Numbered from the stretch's first letter, positions 1 to 8,681 are shown. The stretch is 64,000 nt of DNA from Corynebacterium suedekumii (GCF_030252185.1 NZ_CP126970.1:124001-188000); one strand, 5' to 3'. Translations and numbers: made by a program. The notes: generated by a model from the sequence alone, not told the origin.

Positions 1-511
1 CATCGACGACAAGGCGCAGACCATCAGCGACCGCCTCCGGCTCGTCGACGTCGCCGAGGGCACCGTCGTCCTCGACGAGCAGCGAGTCACCGAGGCCATC
101 CTCGAGCTGTACGGCAACGCCCTGCGCTACAGCGAGGGCACCATCGACCTGGCGTCCGAGTTCGCCGGGACCGGCCCGGACCGGGTCCTGCGGATCTGGG
201 TTCGCGACCACGGCCCCGGTGTGCCCGAGGAGAAACGTGCCGCCCTGTTCAGCCGTTTCTCGCGGGGCGACAATGCGGTGGGCACCCACCGCCCCGGAGG
301 CGCGGGCCTGGGACTGTCCATCGTCCAGGCGATCGGCGAGGCCCACGGCGGCCGTGCCTTCGTCGAGTCCACCGTCGGCCTGGGCTCCATCTTCGGCCTC
401 ATCATTCCCGCCCCGGAGACGGCCGAGGCATCTGAACCGTCCGCCAACGCCGACAACGCCGACAACACAGCCAACCCCGACAGCGCCGACGGCACCGCCC
501 CGGATATGTAA
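1..511 (+). CDS. sensor histidine kinase, C-terminal part
   Basis: The gene enters from the left edge; codons are in register from base 2 and the stop is TAA at 509-511. The visible part is the HATPase_c domain: an N-box (ELYGNALRYS), a G1 box (DHGPG) and a G2 box (GAGLGLSI). It ends in a low-complexity tail rich in Asn, Asp and Ala. As a family, such kinases autophosphorylate a His located in the missing part and pass the phosphate to a partner regulator. The OmpR-type regulator 12 bases downstream is the obvious partner. The sensor domain and signal cannot be judged. Confidence 0.93.
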   Translation, partial: IDDKAQTISDRLRLVDVAEGTVVLDEQRVTEAILELYGNALRYSEGTIDLASEFAGTGPDRVLRIWVRDHGPGVPEEKRAALFSRFSRGDNAVGTHRPGGAGLGLSIVQAIGEAHGGRAFVESTVGLGSIFGLIIPAPETAEASEPSANADNADNTANPDSADGTAPDM

Positions 512-523
512 GGATATGTAGAC

Positions 524-1201
524 ATGAGCAGGATTCTCATCGCCGAGGACGACCGCGGCATCGCCGACTTCATCAACCGTGGCCTCACCTCGGCCGGGTA
601 CGCCTGCGACGTCGTCGACTCCGGCCCCGCCGCCTTCGCCATGGCCCGGTCCGGCGACTTCGACCTCATGATCCTCGACCTCGGCCTGCCCCACATGGAC
701 GGCGCCGACGTCCTGGAGCAGCTCCGCGCCCTGCGGGTGAGCCTGCCCATCATCGTGCTCACCGCCCGCACCAAGCTCGAGGACCGGATCCGCTCGCTCG
801 AGGGCGGCGCCGACGACTACATGCCCAAGCCCTTCCAGTTCGCCGAGCTCCTCGCCCGCGTCCGGCTGCGCCTGGCCGACAAGGTCGCCAACGGCGACAA
901 CACCCCCACCGACGGCGGGTTCCGCATGGTCCGCGGCGATCTCACCCTCGACCTGCGTACCCAACGCGTCAAGGTGGACGGGGCGTGGAAGGACCTGTCC
1001 CGGCGCGAGGTCGGCCTGCTGGAGACCCTCATGCGCCACCCCGGCCAGATCCTCTCCCGCGCCCAGCTGCTGAGCATGGTGTGGGGCATGGACTTCGATC
1101 CCGGCTCCAACGTCGTCGACGTCTACATCCGGACCCTGCGCAAGAAGATCGGCGCGGAGAAGGTGGAGACGATCCGCGGCTCCGGGTACCGGCTGGTGTG
1201 A
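524..1201 (+). CDS. OmpR/PhoB-family response regulator
   Basis: This 225-residue protein is a full two-domain response regulator. The receiver domain (about residues 1-115) has acidic D9/D10, phospho-acceptor D52 (in ILDLGLPHMDG), T80 and K102. The C-terminal winged helix (about 125-225) has the usual DNA-binding end (NVVDVYIRTLRKK ... IRGSGYRLV). It follows the kinase after 12 bases and its TGA overlaps the GTG of the next gene, so the three genes form one operon. The regulon and signal are not visible. Confidence 0.95.
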   Translation: MSRILIAEDDRGIADFINRGLTSAGYACDVVDSGPAAFAMARSGDFDLMILDLGLPHMDGADVLEQLRALRVSLPIIVLTARTKLEDRIRSLEGGADDYMPKPFQFAELLARVRLRLADKVANGDNTPTDGGFRMVRGDLTLDLRTQRVKVDGAWKDLSRREVGLLETLMRHPGQILSRAQLLSMVWGMDFDPGSNVVDVYIRTLRKKIGAEKVETIRGSGYRLV

Positions 1202-1950
1202 CGGTGGTGGACAAGGTGGTGGACACGGTGCCGCGCCGTCCCCTGCTCTTCCTCGGCACCACCCTCGTCTGCTCCCTCCCCTGCTACGCGCTCAACCGAC
1301 TCGATGTCCGGGTGCCGTTCGGGCTTCCACCCAGTGTCGTCATGATCGGTGTCCCCGCCGCCGTCGCCGGCACGTTCGTCGCCCGCGACGAGGGCAGGCG
1401 GGGTGTCCGCCGCTGGCTCGCCTCGCTTGTCGACGTCCGCCGTACCCCACCCCGCGTTCTCCTCACCGCCGCGCTCCTCATGCCCGCCGTCCACCTGGTC
1501 GCGGCGGGCCTGTCCGGTGCCGTGACACCGGTGACACCCAGTGCAGCCGCGCTCACCCTGGTCGTGTTCATCCTCGGCGCGATCCCGGAGGAACTCGGTT
1601 GGACGGCCTACGCCACCGGGCCGATGCAGGAACGATTCGGCGTGACCGGGGCCGGAATGGTCATCGGCGCGGTGTGGGCCGGGTGGCACGTCGTGCCCTG
1701 GCTGAGCATGGGGCACAGCTGGCGGTGGGTCGCCTGGCAGTCGGCGGTCACCGTCGCGATGCGCGTCATCATGGGGCACCTGTTCCGGATGTCCGGCAGG
1801 AGCGCCGCGACGGCCCTGGTGTTCCACGCCCTGTCGAATGCGTCACTTGAGATCCTCCCCGGTGGCGTGGAACTGAGGCGGACGGCCATCGTCGGAACCC
1901 TGCTCATTCTGCTGGCTGCCGGGGTGACGAAGGTGAACCGGGATACTTAG
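1198..1950 (+). CDS. CPBP-family intramembrane metalloprotease
   Basis: About 250 residues with many hydrophobic segments. The CPBP (Abi/CAAX protease) motifs are visible: the paired glutamates in PEELGWTAYA, the histidine in WHVVPW and a last HALSN motif. GTG 1198 was chosen because it overlaps the regulator stop (GTGA), the usual sign of translational coupling; the reading frame is open further upstream, inside the regulator gene. Known family members are membrane prenyl-protein proteases or bacteriocin self-immunity proteins. Linkage to a two-component system suggests an envelope-stress or peptide-resistance output, which is inference. Confidence 0.85.
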   Translation: MTVVDKVVDTVPRRPLLFLGTTLVCSLPCYALNRLDVRVPFGLPPSVVMIGVPAAVAGTFVARDEGRRGVRRWLASLVDVRRTPPRVLLTAALLMPAVHLVAAGLSGAVTPVTPSAAALTLVVFILGAIPEELGWTAYATGPMQERFGVTGAGMVIGAVWAGWHVVPWLSMGHSWRWVAWQSAVTVAMRVIMGHLFRMSGRSAATALVFHALSNASLEILPGGVELRRTAIVGTLLILLAAGVTKVNRDT

Positions 1951-2086
1951 CTACAGCTGGCCTCCCGGGTACCCCGGACCACGCCCGCCGAGGGGCCGAA
2001 CGGGGCCGGCCAGCCGGTGCCGCTGGTACACGGCCGCATGGGCGTCGGCAGGGCGACGCTCACCCTCGGCTACGGGCTGCTGTTCC

Positions 2087-2905
2087 TCACCGGGCGTCGA
2101 GCATCATCCCCGCCAGCTCCTCGGGCCTGATCTCGGCCGGCCAGTCCGGGGTGTCACCGGTCGGTGACCAGGTCACCACCCAGGACTCGCGTTCGCGGGG
2201 ATGGTCGCCACCGTGGCCGCCGGTGTCGAGGTGGCCGTGATCGGTGACCAGGACGACGAGCCAGTCCTCCCCTTCCTGCTGCGCGCGGGCGGAGACGGTG
2301 TGGATGAGGCGGGTGACGTGGGCGTCGATACGCCGGAGCGCATCGCGGTACTGCTCCCCCTCGATGAGGCCGTAGGTGTGGCCGGCGTCATCGGCGTCAT
2401 CGGCGTCGCAGAAGTAGACGAAGCCGACGTCGAAGTCGGCGCCGCGGAGCGTGGCCACGGTGATGTCGGTGATCTCGGCGTCGATGCGTTCGTAGCCGTG
2501 GGTCTCGCCGTCGCGGACGATGACGCGGTGCAGGCCGGCGAACTGCTGCTCCACGCGCGGGTGGATGACGGGGCCGAGACCGTCCGGGTCGACGAGGACG
2601 GGCCAGCCGGCAGCGGCGAAGGTGCGGGTGGACTGGTCGCGGTAGAAGGCCTTTGACAGCACGTCGGGGCGGGACCACAGGCGGGAGCCGACCATCGTGT
2701 TGTCGCGCACCCCGTGCTCGGCGTGGCTGGAGCCGGTGAGGATCGACGACCAACCGGGCCCGGAGATGGTGGGCACCTCCATGGCCATCCGGTGCCAGCG
2801 CCCCTGGTCAGCGAGGGTCCGGACGGTGTCGGCGACGCCGGGTTCGGCGAGGATCTCCCAGCGGGCGCCGTCGATGCCGATGATGAGCAGGTGGCGGGGG
2901 CTCAC
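2087..2905 (-). CDS. alkaline-phosphatase-superfamily phosphodiesterase/phosphonoacetate-hydrolase-like protein
   Basis: 272 residues with type I phosphodiesterase/nucleotide pyrophosphatase signatures: metal ligand D12 (IIGIDGARW), a nucleophile region at PTISGPGW (S48 or T46), and metal ligands in the DADDADDAGH segment and in VTDHGHLDTGGHGG. No signal peptide is seen, so it is probably cytoplasmic. The GTG start overlaps the stop of the ABC ATPase gene (GTGA), so it is the last gene of the importer operon. Its likely job is hydrolysis of the imported organophosphorus compound. Phosphonoacetate hydrolase and phosphodiesterase are both possible; the exact substrate is not deducible. Confidence 0.82.
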   Translation of the reverse strand: MSPRHLLIIGIDGARWEILAEPGVADTVRTLADQGRWHRMAMEVPTISGPGWSSILTGSSHAEHGVRDNTMVGSRLWSRPDVLSKAFYRDQSTRTFAAAGWPVLVDPDGLGPVIHPRVEQQFAGLHRVIVRDGETHGYERIDAEITDITVATLRGADFDVGFVYFCDADDADDAGHTYGLIEGEQYRDALRRIDAHVTRLIHTVSARAQQEGEDWLVVLVTDHGHLDTGGHGGDHPRERESWVVTWSPTGDTPDWPAEIRPEELAGMMLDAR

Positions 2906-4023
2906 CGGTAGGTCTCCACCTGGGACAGGGCCTGGGCCTCGGCGGCCTCCCGCTCCGTGGGGTGGTCGATGACGGTGTCGCGGCGCTGGACGGCCATCTG
3001 CACGCCCATGCCCACCTGGAAGCGGTCGGCGGCGCGGGTGGGCAGGTCGATGCGCAGGGGCTGCTCGAGGACCTCGTCCTGGACCATGACGGCGGTGAAG
3101 ATGCCGCGCAGCTGCTTGTCCGTCACCTTGAAGCGGGCGGCGTCGTCGTGGGCGAGGTCGATGTCCTCGGGGCGGATGAGGGCGGTGGCGGGCTGGGCGG
3201 CGTCGACACGCAGCTCGGGGTTGACGATCTCCAGATCGGCGCCGAGGACCCGGATACCGCCGTCGGTGACGATGCCGGGGATGCGGTTGACGATGCCCAC
3301 GAAACCCGCGATGAACGGCGTCTGCGGGTTGCCGTAGAGGTCGGCGGGGGTGCCGATCTGCTCGATGCGGCCGTCGCGCATGACGCCGACCCGGTCGGCC
3401 ATGATGATGGCCTCCTCCTGATCGTGGGTGACCAGGAGGGTGGCGATGCCACGGGAGAGCTGGATTCGGCGGATCTCGTCGCGCAGCTGGCCACGGACCT
3501 TCGCGTCGAGGGCGGAGAGCGGCTCGTCGAGCAGGAGGACATCCGGCTCGATGGCCAGGGAGCGGGCCAGGGCGACGCGCTGCTGCTGACCGCCGGACAT
3601 CTGGTTGGGATACTTGTCCACGTGCTCGGACAGGCCGACGAGCTCGAGGAGCTCACCGGCACGGCGGCGTCGCTCGGCGGTCTTCACGCCACGGATCCGC
3701 AGGCCGTAGGCGACGTTGTCGCGGGCGGTGAGGTGCGGGAACAGGGAGTACGCCTGGAAGACGATGCCCATGTTGCGTTCCCGGGTGGGGGTGGCGGAGG
3801 CGTCCTTCCCGCCGATGAGCACCTGGCCGGAGTCGGCGGACTCCAGGCCGGCGAGGATGCGCAGGGAGGTGGACTTGCCGCAGCCGGAGGGGCCGAGCAG
3901 CGCCACCATCTCGCCTTCCCCGATGGAGAGGGTGAGGTCACGCAGGACGGTCTTCGGTCCGTACTTCTTCACCACGTCGCGCAGTTCGACGTGCGGTCGG
4001 TTGAGGGATCGGGGGTGGTTCAT
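2902..4023 (-). CDS. ABC transporter ATP-binding protein (PotA/FbpC/PhnT type)
   Basis: 373 residues. It has Walker A (GPSGCGKST), Q-loop (FQAYSLFPH), ABC signature (MSGGQQQR), Walker B (LLLDEPLSALD) and H-loop (VTHDQEEA). A C-terminal TOBE-like region of about 130 residues is typical of importers of spermidine/ferric iron/2-aminoethylphosphonate type. The ATG at 4023 gives a normal N-terminus; the frame is open further upstream inside the permease gene. It powers the two permeases just upstream and overlaps the hydrolase gene downstream. Confidence 0.93.
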   Translation of the reverse strand: MNHPRSLNRPHVELRDVVKKYGPKTVLRDLTLSIGEGEMVALLGPSGCGKSTSLRILAGLESADSGQVLIGGKDASATPTRERNMGIVFQAYSLFPHLTARDNVAYGLRIRGVKTAERRRRAGELLELVGLSEHVDKYPNQMSGGQQQRVALARSLAIEPDVLLLDEPLSALDAKVRGQLRDEIRRIQLSRGIATLLVTHDQEEAIIMADRVGVMRDGRIEQIGTPADLYGNPQTPFIAGFVGIVNRIPGIVTDGGIRVLGADLEIVNPELRVDAAQPATALIRPEDIDLAHDDAARFKVTDKQLRGIFTAVMVQDEVLEQPLRIDLPTRAADRFQVGMGVQMAVQRRDTVIDHPTEREAAEAQALSQVETYR

Positions 4024-4034
4024 GGGGAGGCCTC

Positions 4035-4898
4035 TCAGTTCTTCCGGACCTTGTCGGTGGCTGTGTCGGTGGCTCTGTCGGCGCGCGACATCGCGGAGAT
4101 GGCGACGAGCAGCAGCCAGGTGATGATGACGGTGATGAACGACAGGGCGGCGATGCCGCGGGGGTTGTTGTTGGACACCTCGACGAGGAACACGGGGAAG
4201 GTGTAGTGCAGCAGCAGGGACGCCATGGCGTACTCCGCCAGGCACATCGCCACCGACAGCAGCGCGGCCGACAGCATGGCCACCCGCAGGTTGGGCAGGA
4301 CGACACGGAGGAGGGTGGTCCAGGTGCCCGCGCCGAGGGAGGAGCTGGCGGCGAAGAGGGTGCGCAGGTCCAGTGCCTTCACGCCGGCGTCGATGGCGCG
4401 GTAGCACAGCGGCATGGAGAGGATGACGTAGAGGGGGACGAGCGACCACAGCGAGTTGATGAACGCCGGGGCGACGGCCCGGTAGAACTGGCTCACGCCG
4501 GAGACCAGCGCCACGGCGGAGATGACCAGCGGCAGGACGGAGAGCATCTCGGCGACCTTGGCCAGCTGCGGTGCCCGCAGGTTGAGGAAGATGTTGGTGG
4601 GCACGAGCAGAGCGAGCATGAGCAGCGTGGAGGCCAGTGTGAGCAGCAGGGTGTCCCGGATGGCGGGCAGCGCCTTCGGGTTCTGCAGCGACTCCAGCAG
4701 CGGTGCGGCGGTGATCCCCTCGCCGGGGCGGGTGAAACCGAACACGGCCGCCGCGATCCAGGGCAGGAAGAAGAAGATGAGCGCGACGACCAAGATGGCG
4801 GTGGTGGCGGCGTTGCCTCCACGGCCGCCGGAGCTTCTCGACGTCCGCGTGCTCACCGTCGGCGCATTCGGCCGGTCGATCACTAGTTGCTCAGCCAC
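4035..4898 (-). CDS. ABC transporter permease (second subunit)
   Basis: 287 residues with about six transmembrane segments. The cytoplasmic EAA-type loop reads ASSSLGAGTWTTLLRVVLP. The N-terminus is soluble and rich in Ser, Arg and Gly. It overlaps the preceding permease gene by 16 bases and lies 11 bases from the ATPase gene, so it is co-transcribed. It pairs with the upstream permease as the membrane channel of a polyamine/iron/aminoethylphosphonate-type importer. Confidence 0.92.
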   Translation of the reverse strand: MAEQLVIDRPNAPTVSTRTSRSSGGRGGNAATTAILVVALIFFFLPWIAAAVFGFTRPGEGITAAPLLESLQNPKALPAIRDTLLLTLASTLLMLALLVPTNIFLNLRAPQLAKVAEMLSVLPLVISAVALVSGVSQFYRAVAPAFINSLWSLVPLYVILSMPLCYRAIDAGVKALDLRTLFAASSSLGAGTWTTLLRVVLPNLRVAMLSAALLSVAMCLAEYAMASLLLHYTFPVFLVEVSNNNPRGIAALSFITVIITWLLLVAISAMSRADRATDTATDKVRKN

Positions 4899-5827
4899 TG
4901 GTCACTCTTTCTGGTCAGCAGGAATCGGATGCCCATGGCGGCGAGGATGATGATCATCATCCACGTGACCAGGGCGGCGGCCAGTCCCGGGTTGAGCAGG
5001 ACGTTGCCGCTGATGAGGAAGCCGATGACGATGGGCACCAGGTTCAGCGACCCGCCCGCCAGCGCGTAGGCGGTGGCGTAGGCGGCGAAGGCGTTGGCGA
5101 ACAGCAGCAGCAGCGAGCCGATGATCGAGGGCCACAGGACGGGCACGGCGACGTCGCGAAGGTACTGGAACCTGCTCGCCCCGAGGGAGGCGGCGGCCTC
5201 GTACCAGGCCTTCTTCACCCCGCCCATGGCCGGCAGCATGAGGATGGCCATGAGCGGGACCTGGAAGAAGAGGTAGACGATGGTGACGCCGAGGAAACCG
5301 GTGATGGAGAACTCCGCCATCGCCCCCGGGGCGATCGACTCGATCCAGCCGGTGACCATGCCCTGGGTGCCCAGCATGGCGACGAACGCGAACGCCAGCT
5401 GCACGCCACCGGACTGGGAGGCCAGGGCGGAGAAACTGCTGACCAGGGAGGTGAGCCAGCGGGGGCCGTCGGCGCTGACCAGCGCCCAGGCGAGGATGAC
5501 GCCGAGCACGCCGCCGATGACGGCGGTGAGCAGGGAGAGCTGGGTGGTCAGCCAGAAGGCCTGGCGGTAGGTCGGGCCGACCGCCTCGGCCATGGTGGCC
5601 ACGGAGAACCGGCCCGCCGGGTCCTGGAAGGCGCGGATGAGGTTGGCGATGATCGGGATGATGAGGAAGGCGGCGACGAAGGCGAAGAACGGCAGCGCAC
5701 CCAGCACCGATCCGGAGGTCAGGGTGCGGAAGGTGAAGCGGGAGCTCTTCTTCTCTGCCGGCTCCGGCCCGGTGCTGTCCGGGGCGTCCGGGGTATCCGG
5801 GGTCAGGGCGTCGACGGCGGCGGTCAT
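4883..5827 (-). CDS. ABC transporter permease (first subunit)
   Basis: 314 residues with a charged, Pro- and Asp-rich cytoplasmic N-terminus, then about six membrane helices. The EAA loop is recognisable as YEAAASLGASRFQYLRDVAVP, read here with its key residues EAA-x3-G. It starts one base after the stop of the binding-protein gene. With the second permease it forms the heterodimeric channel of the operon. Related permeases move Fe3+, spermidine or 2-aminoethylphosphonate. Confidence 0.92.
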   Translation of the reverse strand: MTAAVDALTPDTPDAPDSTGPEPAEKKSSRFTFRTLTSGSVLGALPFFAFVAAFLIIPIIANLIRAFQDPAGRFSVATMAEAVGPTYRQAFWLTTQLSLLTAVIGGVLGVILAWALVSADGPRWLTSLVSSFSALASQSGGVQLAFAFVAMLGTQGMVTGWIESIAPGAMAEFSITGFLGVTIVYLFFQVPLMAILMLPAMGGVKKAWYEAAASLGASRFQYLRDVAVPVLWPSIIGSLLLLFANAFAAYATAYALAGGSLNLVPIVIGFLISGNVLLNPGLAAALVTWMMIIILAAMGIRFLLTRKSDQWLSN

Positions 5828-5828
5828 G

Positions 5829-6977
5829 CTAGATCCTCACCTTCGTGGCCCAGTCGGCGGCGATGACCTTGTCGGCGTCCTCGCCCTGCTCGGCGGTGGG
5901 CAGCTCGACCTGGGCGACGATCTCCGGGGCGGGCAGGGAGTCGAGGGCCTCCTGGGAGAGCTTGCCGGCCTCGGCGAGCTCGGTGAAGCGGGCGGGGACG
6001 GCACCGCCGAGGGCGTACTGCTCGGAGCCCTCGTCGGAGGTGAGCCAGTCCACCCACAGGCGGGCGGCGTTGGGCTGCGGGGAGCCGATGGTGACGGGCT
6101 GGGCGGAGTAGTTGCCGAACACGCCGTCCTCGAGGACGGTGTACTCGAAGTCGACGCCGTCGCGCTCCAGCTGCTCGGTGCGGCCGAGCCAGTTGTAGTT
6201 CCAGTCGAAGACGACCGCGGCCTGACCGGTGGTCAGGGCGGAGGACTCGTCGGAGATGGTCACCAGGTTGCCCAGCTCGGCGAGTTCGGCGAAGAACTCG
6301 ATGCCCGGGGTGATGTCGTCGAGCGAGCCGCCGTTGGCCAGGGAGGCGGCGAAGACGGTGGCGATGGAGGATGCGCCGGAGCGCGCGTCACCCGGCAGGG
6401 CGATCTTGCCGCGGTACTTCGGGTCCTTGAGCTCGGCGAAGGAGGTGGGCACATCCGCGGCGGCCTTGTTCACGCCGACGGCGAGGACGCCGTAGTAGGC
6501 GCCGATCCACTGGCCCTCCGGGTCCTTGAGGTTGTCCGGGATGGCGTTGAAGTTCGACGGCTTGTAGGGCTCGATGAGGCCCTGGTCGATGGCCGGCTGG
6601 GTGAAGGAGTAGCCGATGTCGAGCACGTCGGGCTGGGAGGGGTGGCCCTTGAGGTTCTGCACGGCCTGGAGTTCCTCGGCGGAGGAGGCGTCCGGGGAGT
6701 CGACGACGACCTCGACGCCGTACTTCTTCGTGAACTCCGCGAAGTGTCCCTTGTAGTTCGCCCAGGTCTCCGGGTAAGCGATGAGGCGGACGGTGCCCTC
6801 CTCCTTCGCCTTGGCGGCGATCTCGTCGAGGGAGCCGCCGATGGCGGAGGCGTCGGTCGGTCCGGAGGAGCCACCGCCGCAGGCGGCGAGGACGGGGCCG
6901 GCGGCGACGAGGCCGGCGCCCAGGCCGAGGGCGCGGAGCAGGGTGCGGCGGGAGACGGTGGTGCGGGGTGCGGACAC
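5829..6977 (-). CDS. extracellular solute-binding lipoprotein of the ABC importer
   Basis: 382 residues. The N-terminus carries a twin-arginine motif (SRRTLLRALG), a hydrophobic stretch and a lipobox (LAAC), so it is probably a Tat-exported lipoprotein. The mature part resembles family-1 binding proteins for Fe3+, spermidine and 2-aminoethylphosphonate. It is the first gene of a five-gene minus-strand operon: binding protein, two permeases, ATPase, hydrolase. A phosphonate or phosphodiester ligand is inferred from the linked hydrolase, HAD protein and HutC-type regulator, not from binding residues. Confidence 0.88.
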   Translation of the reverse strand: MSAPRTTVSRRTLLRALGLGAGLVAAGPVLAACGGGSSGPTDASAIGGSLDEIAAKAKEEGTVRLIAYPETWANYKGHFAEFTKKYGVEVVVDSPDASSAEELQAVQNLKGHPSQPDVLDIGYSFTQPAIDQGLIEPYKPSNFNAIPDNLKDPEGQWIGAYYGVLAVGVNKAAADVPTSFAELKDPKYRGKIALPGDARSGASSIATVFAASLANGGSLDDITPGIEFFAELAELGNLVTISDESSALTTGQAAVVFDWNYNWLGRTEQLERDGVDFEYTVLEDGVFGNYSAQPVTIGSPQPNAARLWVDWLTSDEGSEQYALGGAVPARFTELAEAGKLSQEALDSLPAPEIVAQVELPTAEQGEDADKVIAADWATKVRI

Positions 6978-7173
6978 GGAAGGACCCTTTCGATCACGGG
7001 ATGGGGAGGTGACGGGACAACCACCGGCGATGACCGGTGGCTGCGACTGGGCTCAAGTGCGGCAATCGTTGTTGTCGCCAACGTTCCCGTGAGGTGAACA
7101 ACAGGAGAATTAACCGCTAGACCTTTTCGCATATTCGCAGGCCTTTAGGCTGCAGGCCCAACACTCGGGCCCG
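6978..7173. promoter_or_regulatory. divergent promoter region of importer operon and HAD gene
   Basis: 196 bases between the minus-strand binding-protein gene and the plus-strand HAD gene, so it must hold both promoters. The importer side has an AAGGGTCC ribosome-site-like stretch before its start. A TAGAC at 7118-7122 followed six bases later by GCATA looks like half of an McbR box but is too degenerate to call. No clear GntR-type palindrome could be picked by eye. Confidence 0.4.
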
Positions 7174-7896
7174 ATGACCACTCCCGAGCAGCAGCTGGCC
7201 GACCTCCTGCCCACCGCCCGCGGCATCCCCTTCGACTTCAACGGCACCCTCAGCGACGACGAGGCGGAGCTCGCCCGGGCCTACGCCGAGGCGCTGACCG
7301 CCCTGGGCCTGGAGCCGATGCGCGACGGCGAGTACGACGCGCTGCTGGGCCGCAGCGAACCCGACATCGCCCTGGCCCTGGTCACCGCCCGTGGCCACTC
7401 CCCCGCCACCGCGACCGCCACCGCGACCGCCACTGCGACCGCCGCTGCGACACGGCTGCTCGACCATGTCGCGGACCAGTACATCGCCCTGTGCGCGGAA
7501 CGCCCCCGGGTCGCCGACACCACGGTGGCGATGGTCCACACCCTCCGGGAGCGGGGCGTGCGGGTGGGGATCGTCACCGGAACGCTGCGCCGGCTCATCA
7601 CCCCGGTGCTCAGCGAACGCGGGCTGACCGACGCCGTGGAGGCGCTCGTCACCGTCGAGGACGTCACCCGCGGCAAGCCCGATCCGGAGGGGTTCCTCGC
7701 CGGTGCCCGGGCCCTGGGCCTGGCGGATGACCCGGGCGGCGTCGTCGTGTTCGAGGATTCCCGGGCGGGGGTGGCGGCCGCTCAGGCGGCCGGGATGCGG
7801 GTGATCGGGATCGGTCCGGCCGCCGGCACGGACCTGACGTTTCCCGCCATGACGGACGTGGCCGAGGTGGTGCTCAGCTCCCCGTCGAGTCGGTGA
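7174..7896 (+). CDS. HAD-superfamily hydrolase (phosphatase/phosphonatase-like)
   Basis: 240 residues with HAD motif I at D21-F-N-G-T25, motif II (VGIVTGT), a Lys in GKPDPEGF and motif III/IV (VVFEDSRAGVAAA). The residue two after the nucleophilic Asp is Asn (N23), where ordinary HAD phosphatases have Asp. Phosphonatases also lack that Asp (they carry Ala), so a phosphonatase-like chemistry is conceivable. The cap region contains a run of Ala-Thr pairs made by a 12-bp tandem repeat. Its last 23 bases overlap the convergent GntR gene. It probably works with the neighbouring organophosphorus importer. Confidence 0.82.
   Translation: MTTPEQQLADLLPTARGIPFDFNGTLSDDEAELARAYAEALTALGLEPMRDGEYDALLGRSEPDIALALVTARGHSPATATATATATATAAATRLLDHVADQYIALCAERPRVADTTVAMVHTLRERGVRVGIVTGTLRRLITPVLSERGLTDAVEALVTVEDVTRGKPDPEGFLAGARALGLADDPGGVVVFEDSRAGVAAAQAAGMRVIGIGPAAGTDLTFPAMTDVAEVVLSSPSSR
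7405..7452 (+). repeat. four 12-bp tandem repeats inside the HAD gene
   Basis: Units GCCACCGCGACC (7405-7416, 7417-7428), GCCACTGCGACC (7429-7440) and GCCGCTGCGACA (7441-7452) are consecutive. Each encodes Ala-Thr-Ala-Thr or a close variant, so gain or loss of a unit keeps the frame. The repeat falls in the likely cap domain of the hydrolase. Confidence 0.9.
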
Positions 7897-8611
7897 TCAC
7901 CTGGATCTGGGCGACATCCGAACGCAGGGCGTCCTCGGAGTACTCGACGACCACCCCGCGGGCGGTCTCCGCGGTGCGGTTGATGCGCAGCAGCGGGAGG
8001 TTCCGGGAGATCCGCAGGATGTTCTGCTCCCACCCGGAGGCGATGCCCGGGGTGATGGTCTCGGACTTGCGCACCGGCGCGAGGTCCCAGTTCCGGCGCA
8101 GCAGCTCGTAGACGGATCCGGTGAGGTCCTCGTCGAGCAGCCCCGGGACCAGGGCGGCGGGGAACCAGGAGTTCTCCAGCAGCAGCGGGGTGTTGTCCAC
8201 GGTGCGCAGCCGCAGCAGCTGGAAGGCGGGTTCGTCCCGCTCGATACCCAGGGCCTGGGCCACGGTGCCGGGCGCGGGCACGAGGGACGCCTCGAGCACC
8301 TCGGAGGTCACCATGATGTCGCGTTCACGCAGCTGGGGCATGAACCCCTCGATGCGGGTGAGTTCCACCACCGGCGGGACGCTGCGGACGAAGGTGCCGC
8401 CGGTCCGCCCGCGACGACGGTCGATGAGGCCCTCGAGCTGGAGGATGTCCAACGCGTGACGCACGGTCATGCGGGCGACGTGGAACTCCTCCACCAGTTC
8501 CCGTTCCGCCGGAAGTTTGTCACCGGCGGTCAGGTCACCGCGCTCGATACGGGCCCGTAGCTCATCGGCGATGACGAGATACGCCGGGGGGCGGCGGCCT
8601 GAAGTTTCCAC
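7874..8611 (-). CDS. GntR/HutC-family transcriptional regulator
   Basis: 245 residues. The N-terminal winged helix-turn-helix (about 8-75) has the GntR signature LPAERELVEEFHVARMTVRHAL. The rest is a UTRA ligand-binding domain ending in a VVVEYSEDALRSDV-type motif. The GTG start gives a conventional N-terminus. A TATCCT box six bases before it suggests a leaderless transcript. HutC-subfamily regulators in such clusters usually sense the substrate or a breakdown product; control of the importer operon and HAD gene is inferred from position only. Confidence 0.9.
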   Translation of the reverse strand: METSGRRPPAYLVIADELRARIERGDLTAGDKLPAERELVEEFHVARMTVRHALDILQLEGLIDRRRGRTGGTFVRSVPPVVELTRIEGFMPQLRERDIMVTSEVLEASLVPAPGTVAQALGIERDEPAFQLLRLRTVDNTPLLLENSWFPAALVPGLLDEDLTGSVYELLRRNWDLAPVRKSETITPGIASGWEQNILRISRNLPLLRINRTAETARGVVVEYSEDALRSDVAQIQVITDSTGS

Positions 8612-8681
8612 CCAGCAAGGATAACTAATGCATTATGGAGTTTGCATATGACCCGCCTTAAGTGCGACTATTCCCACCGGC

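Noticed and set aside
1951..2086. Possible remnant gene between the CPBP protease and the hydrolase
   Set aside because: A short open stretch (MGVGRATLTLGYGLLFLTG) looks protein-like but is too brief to assign.
5592..7097. 501-codon plus-strand open frame opposite the binding-protein and permease genes
   Set aside because: Gly/Val/Leu-rich shadow of two well-supported genes; no independent coding evidence.
7118..7133. Possible McbR box ahead of the importer operon
   Set aside because: Only the first half (TAGAC) fits; the second half GCATA shares too little with GTCTA to count.
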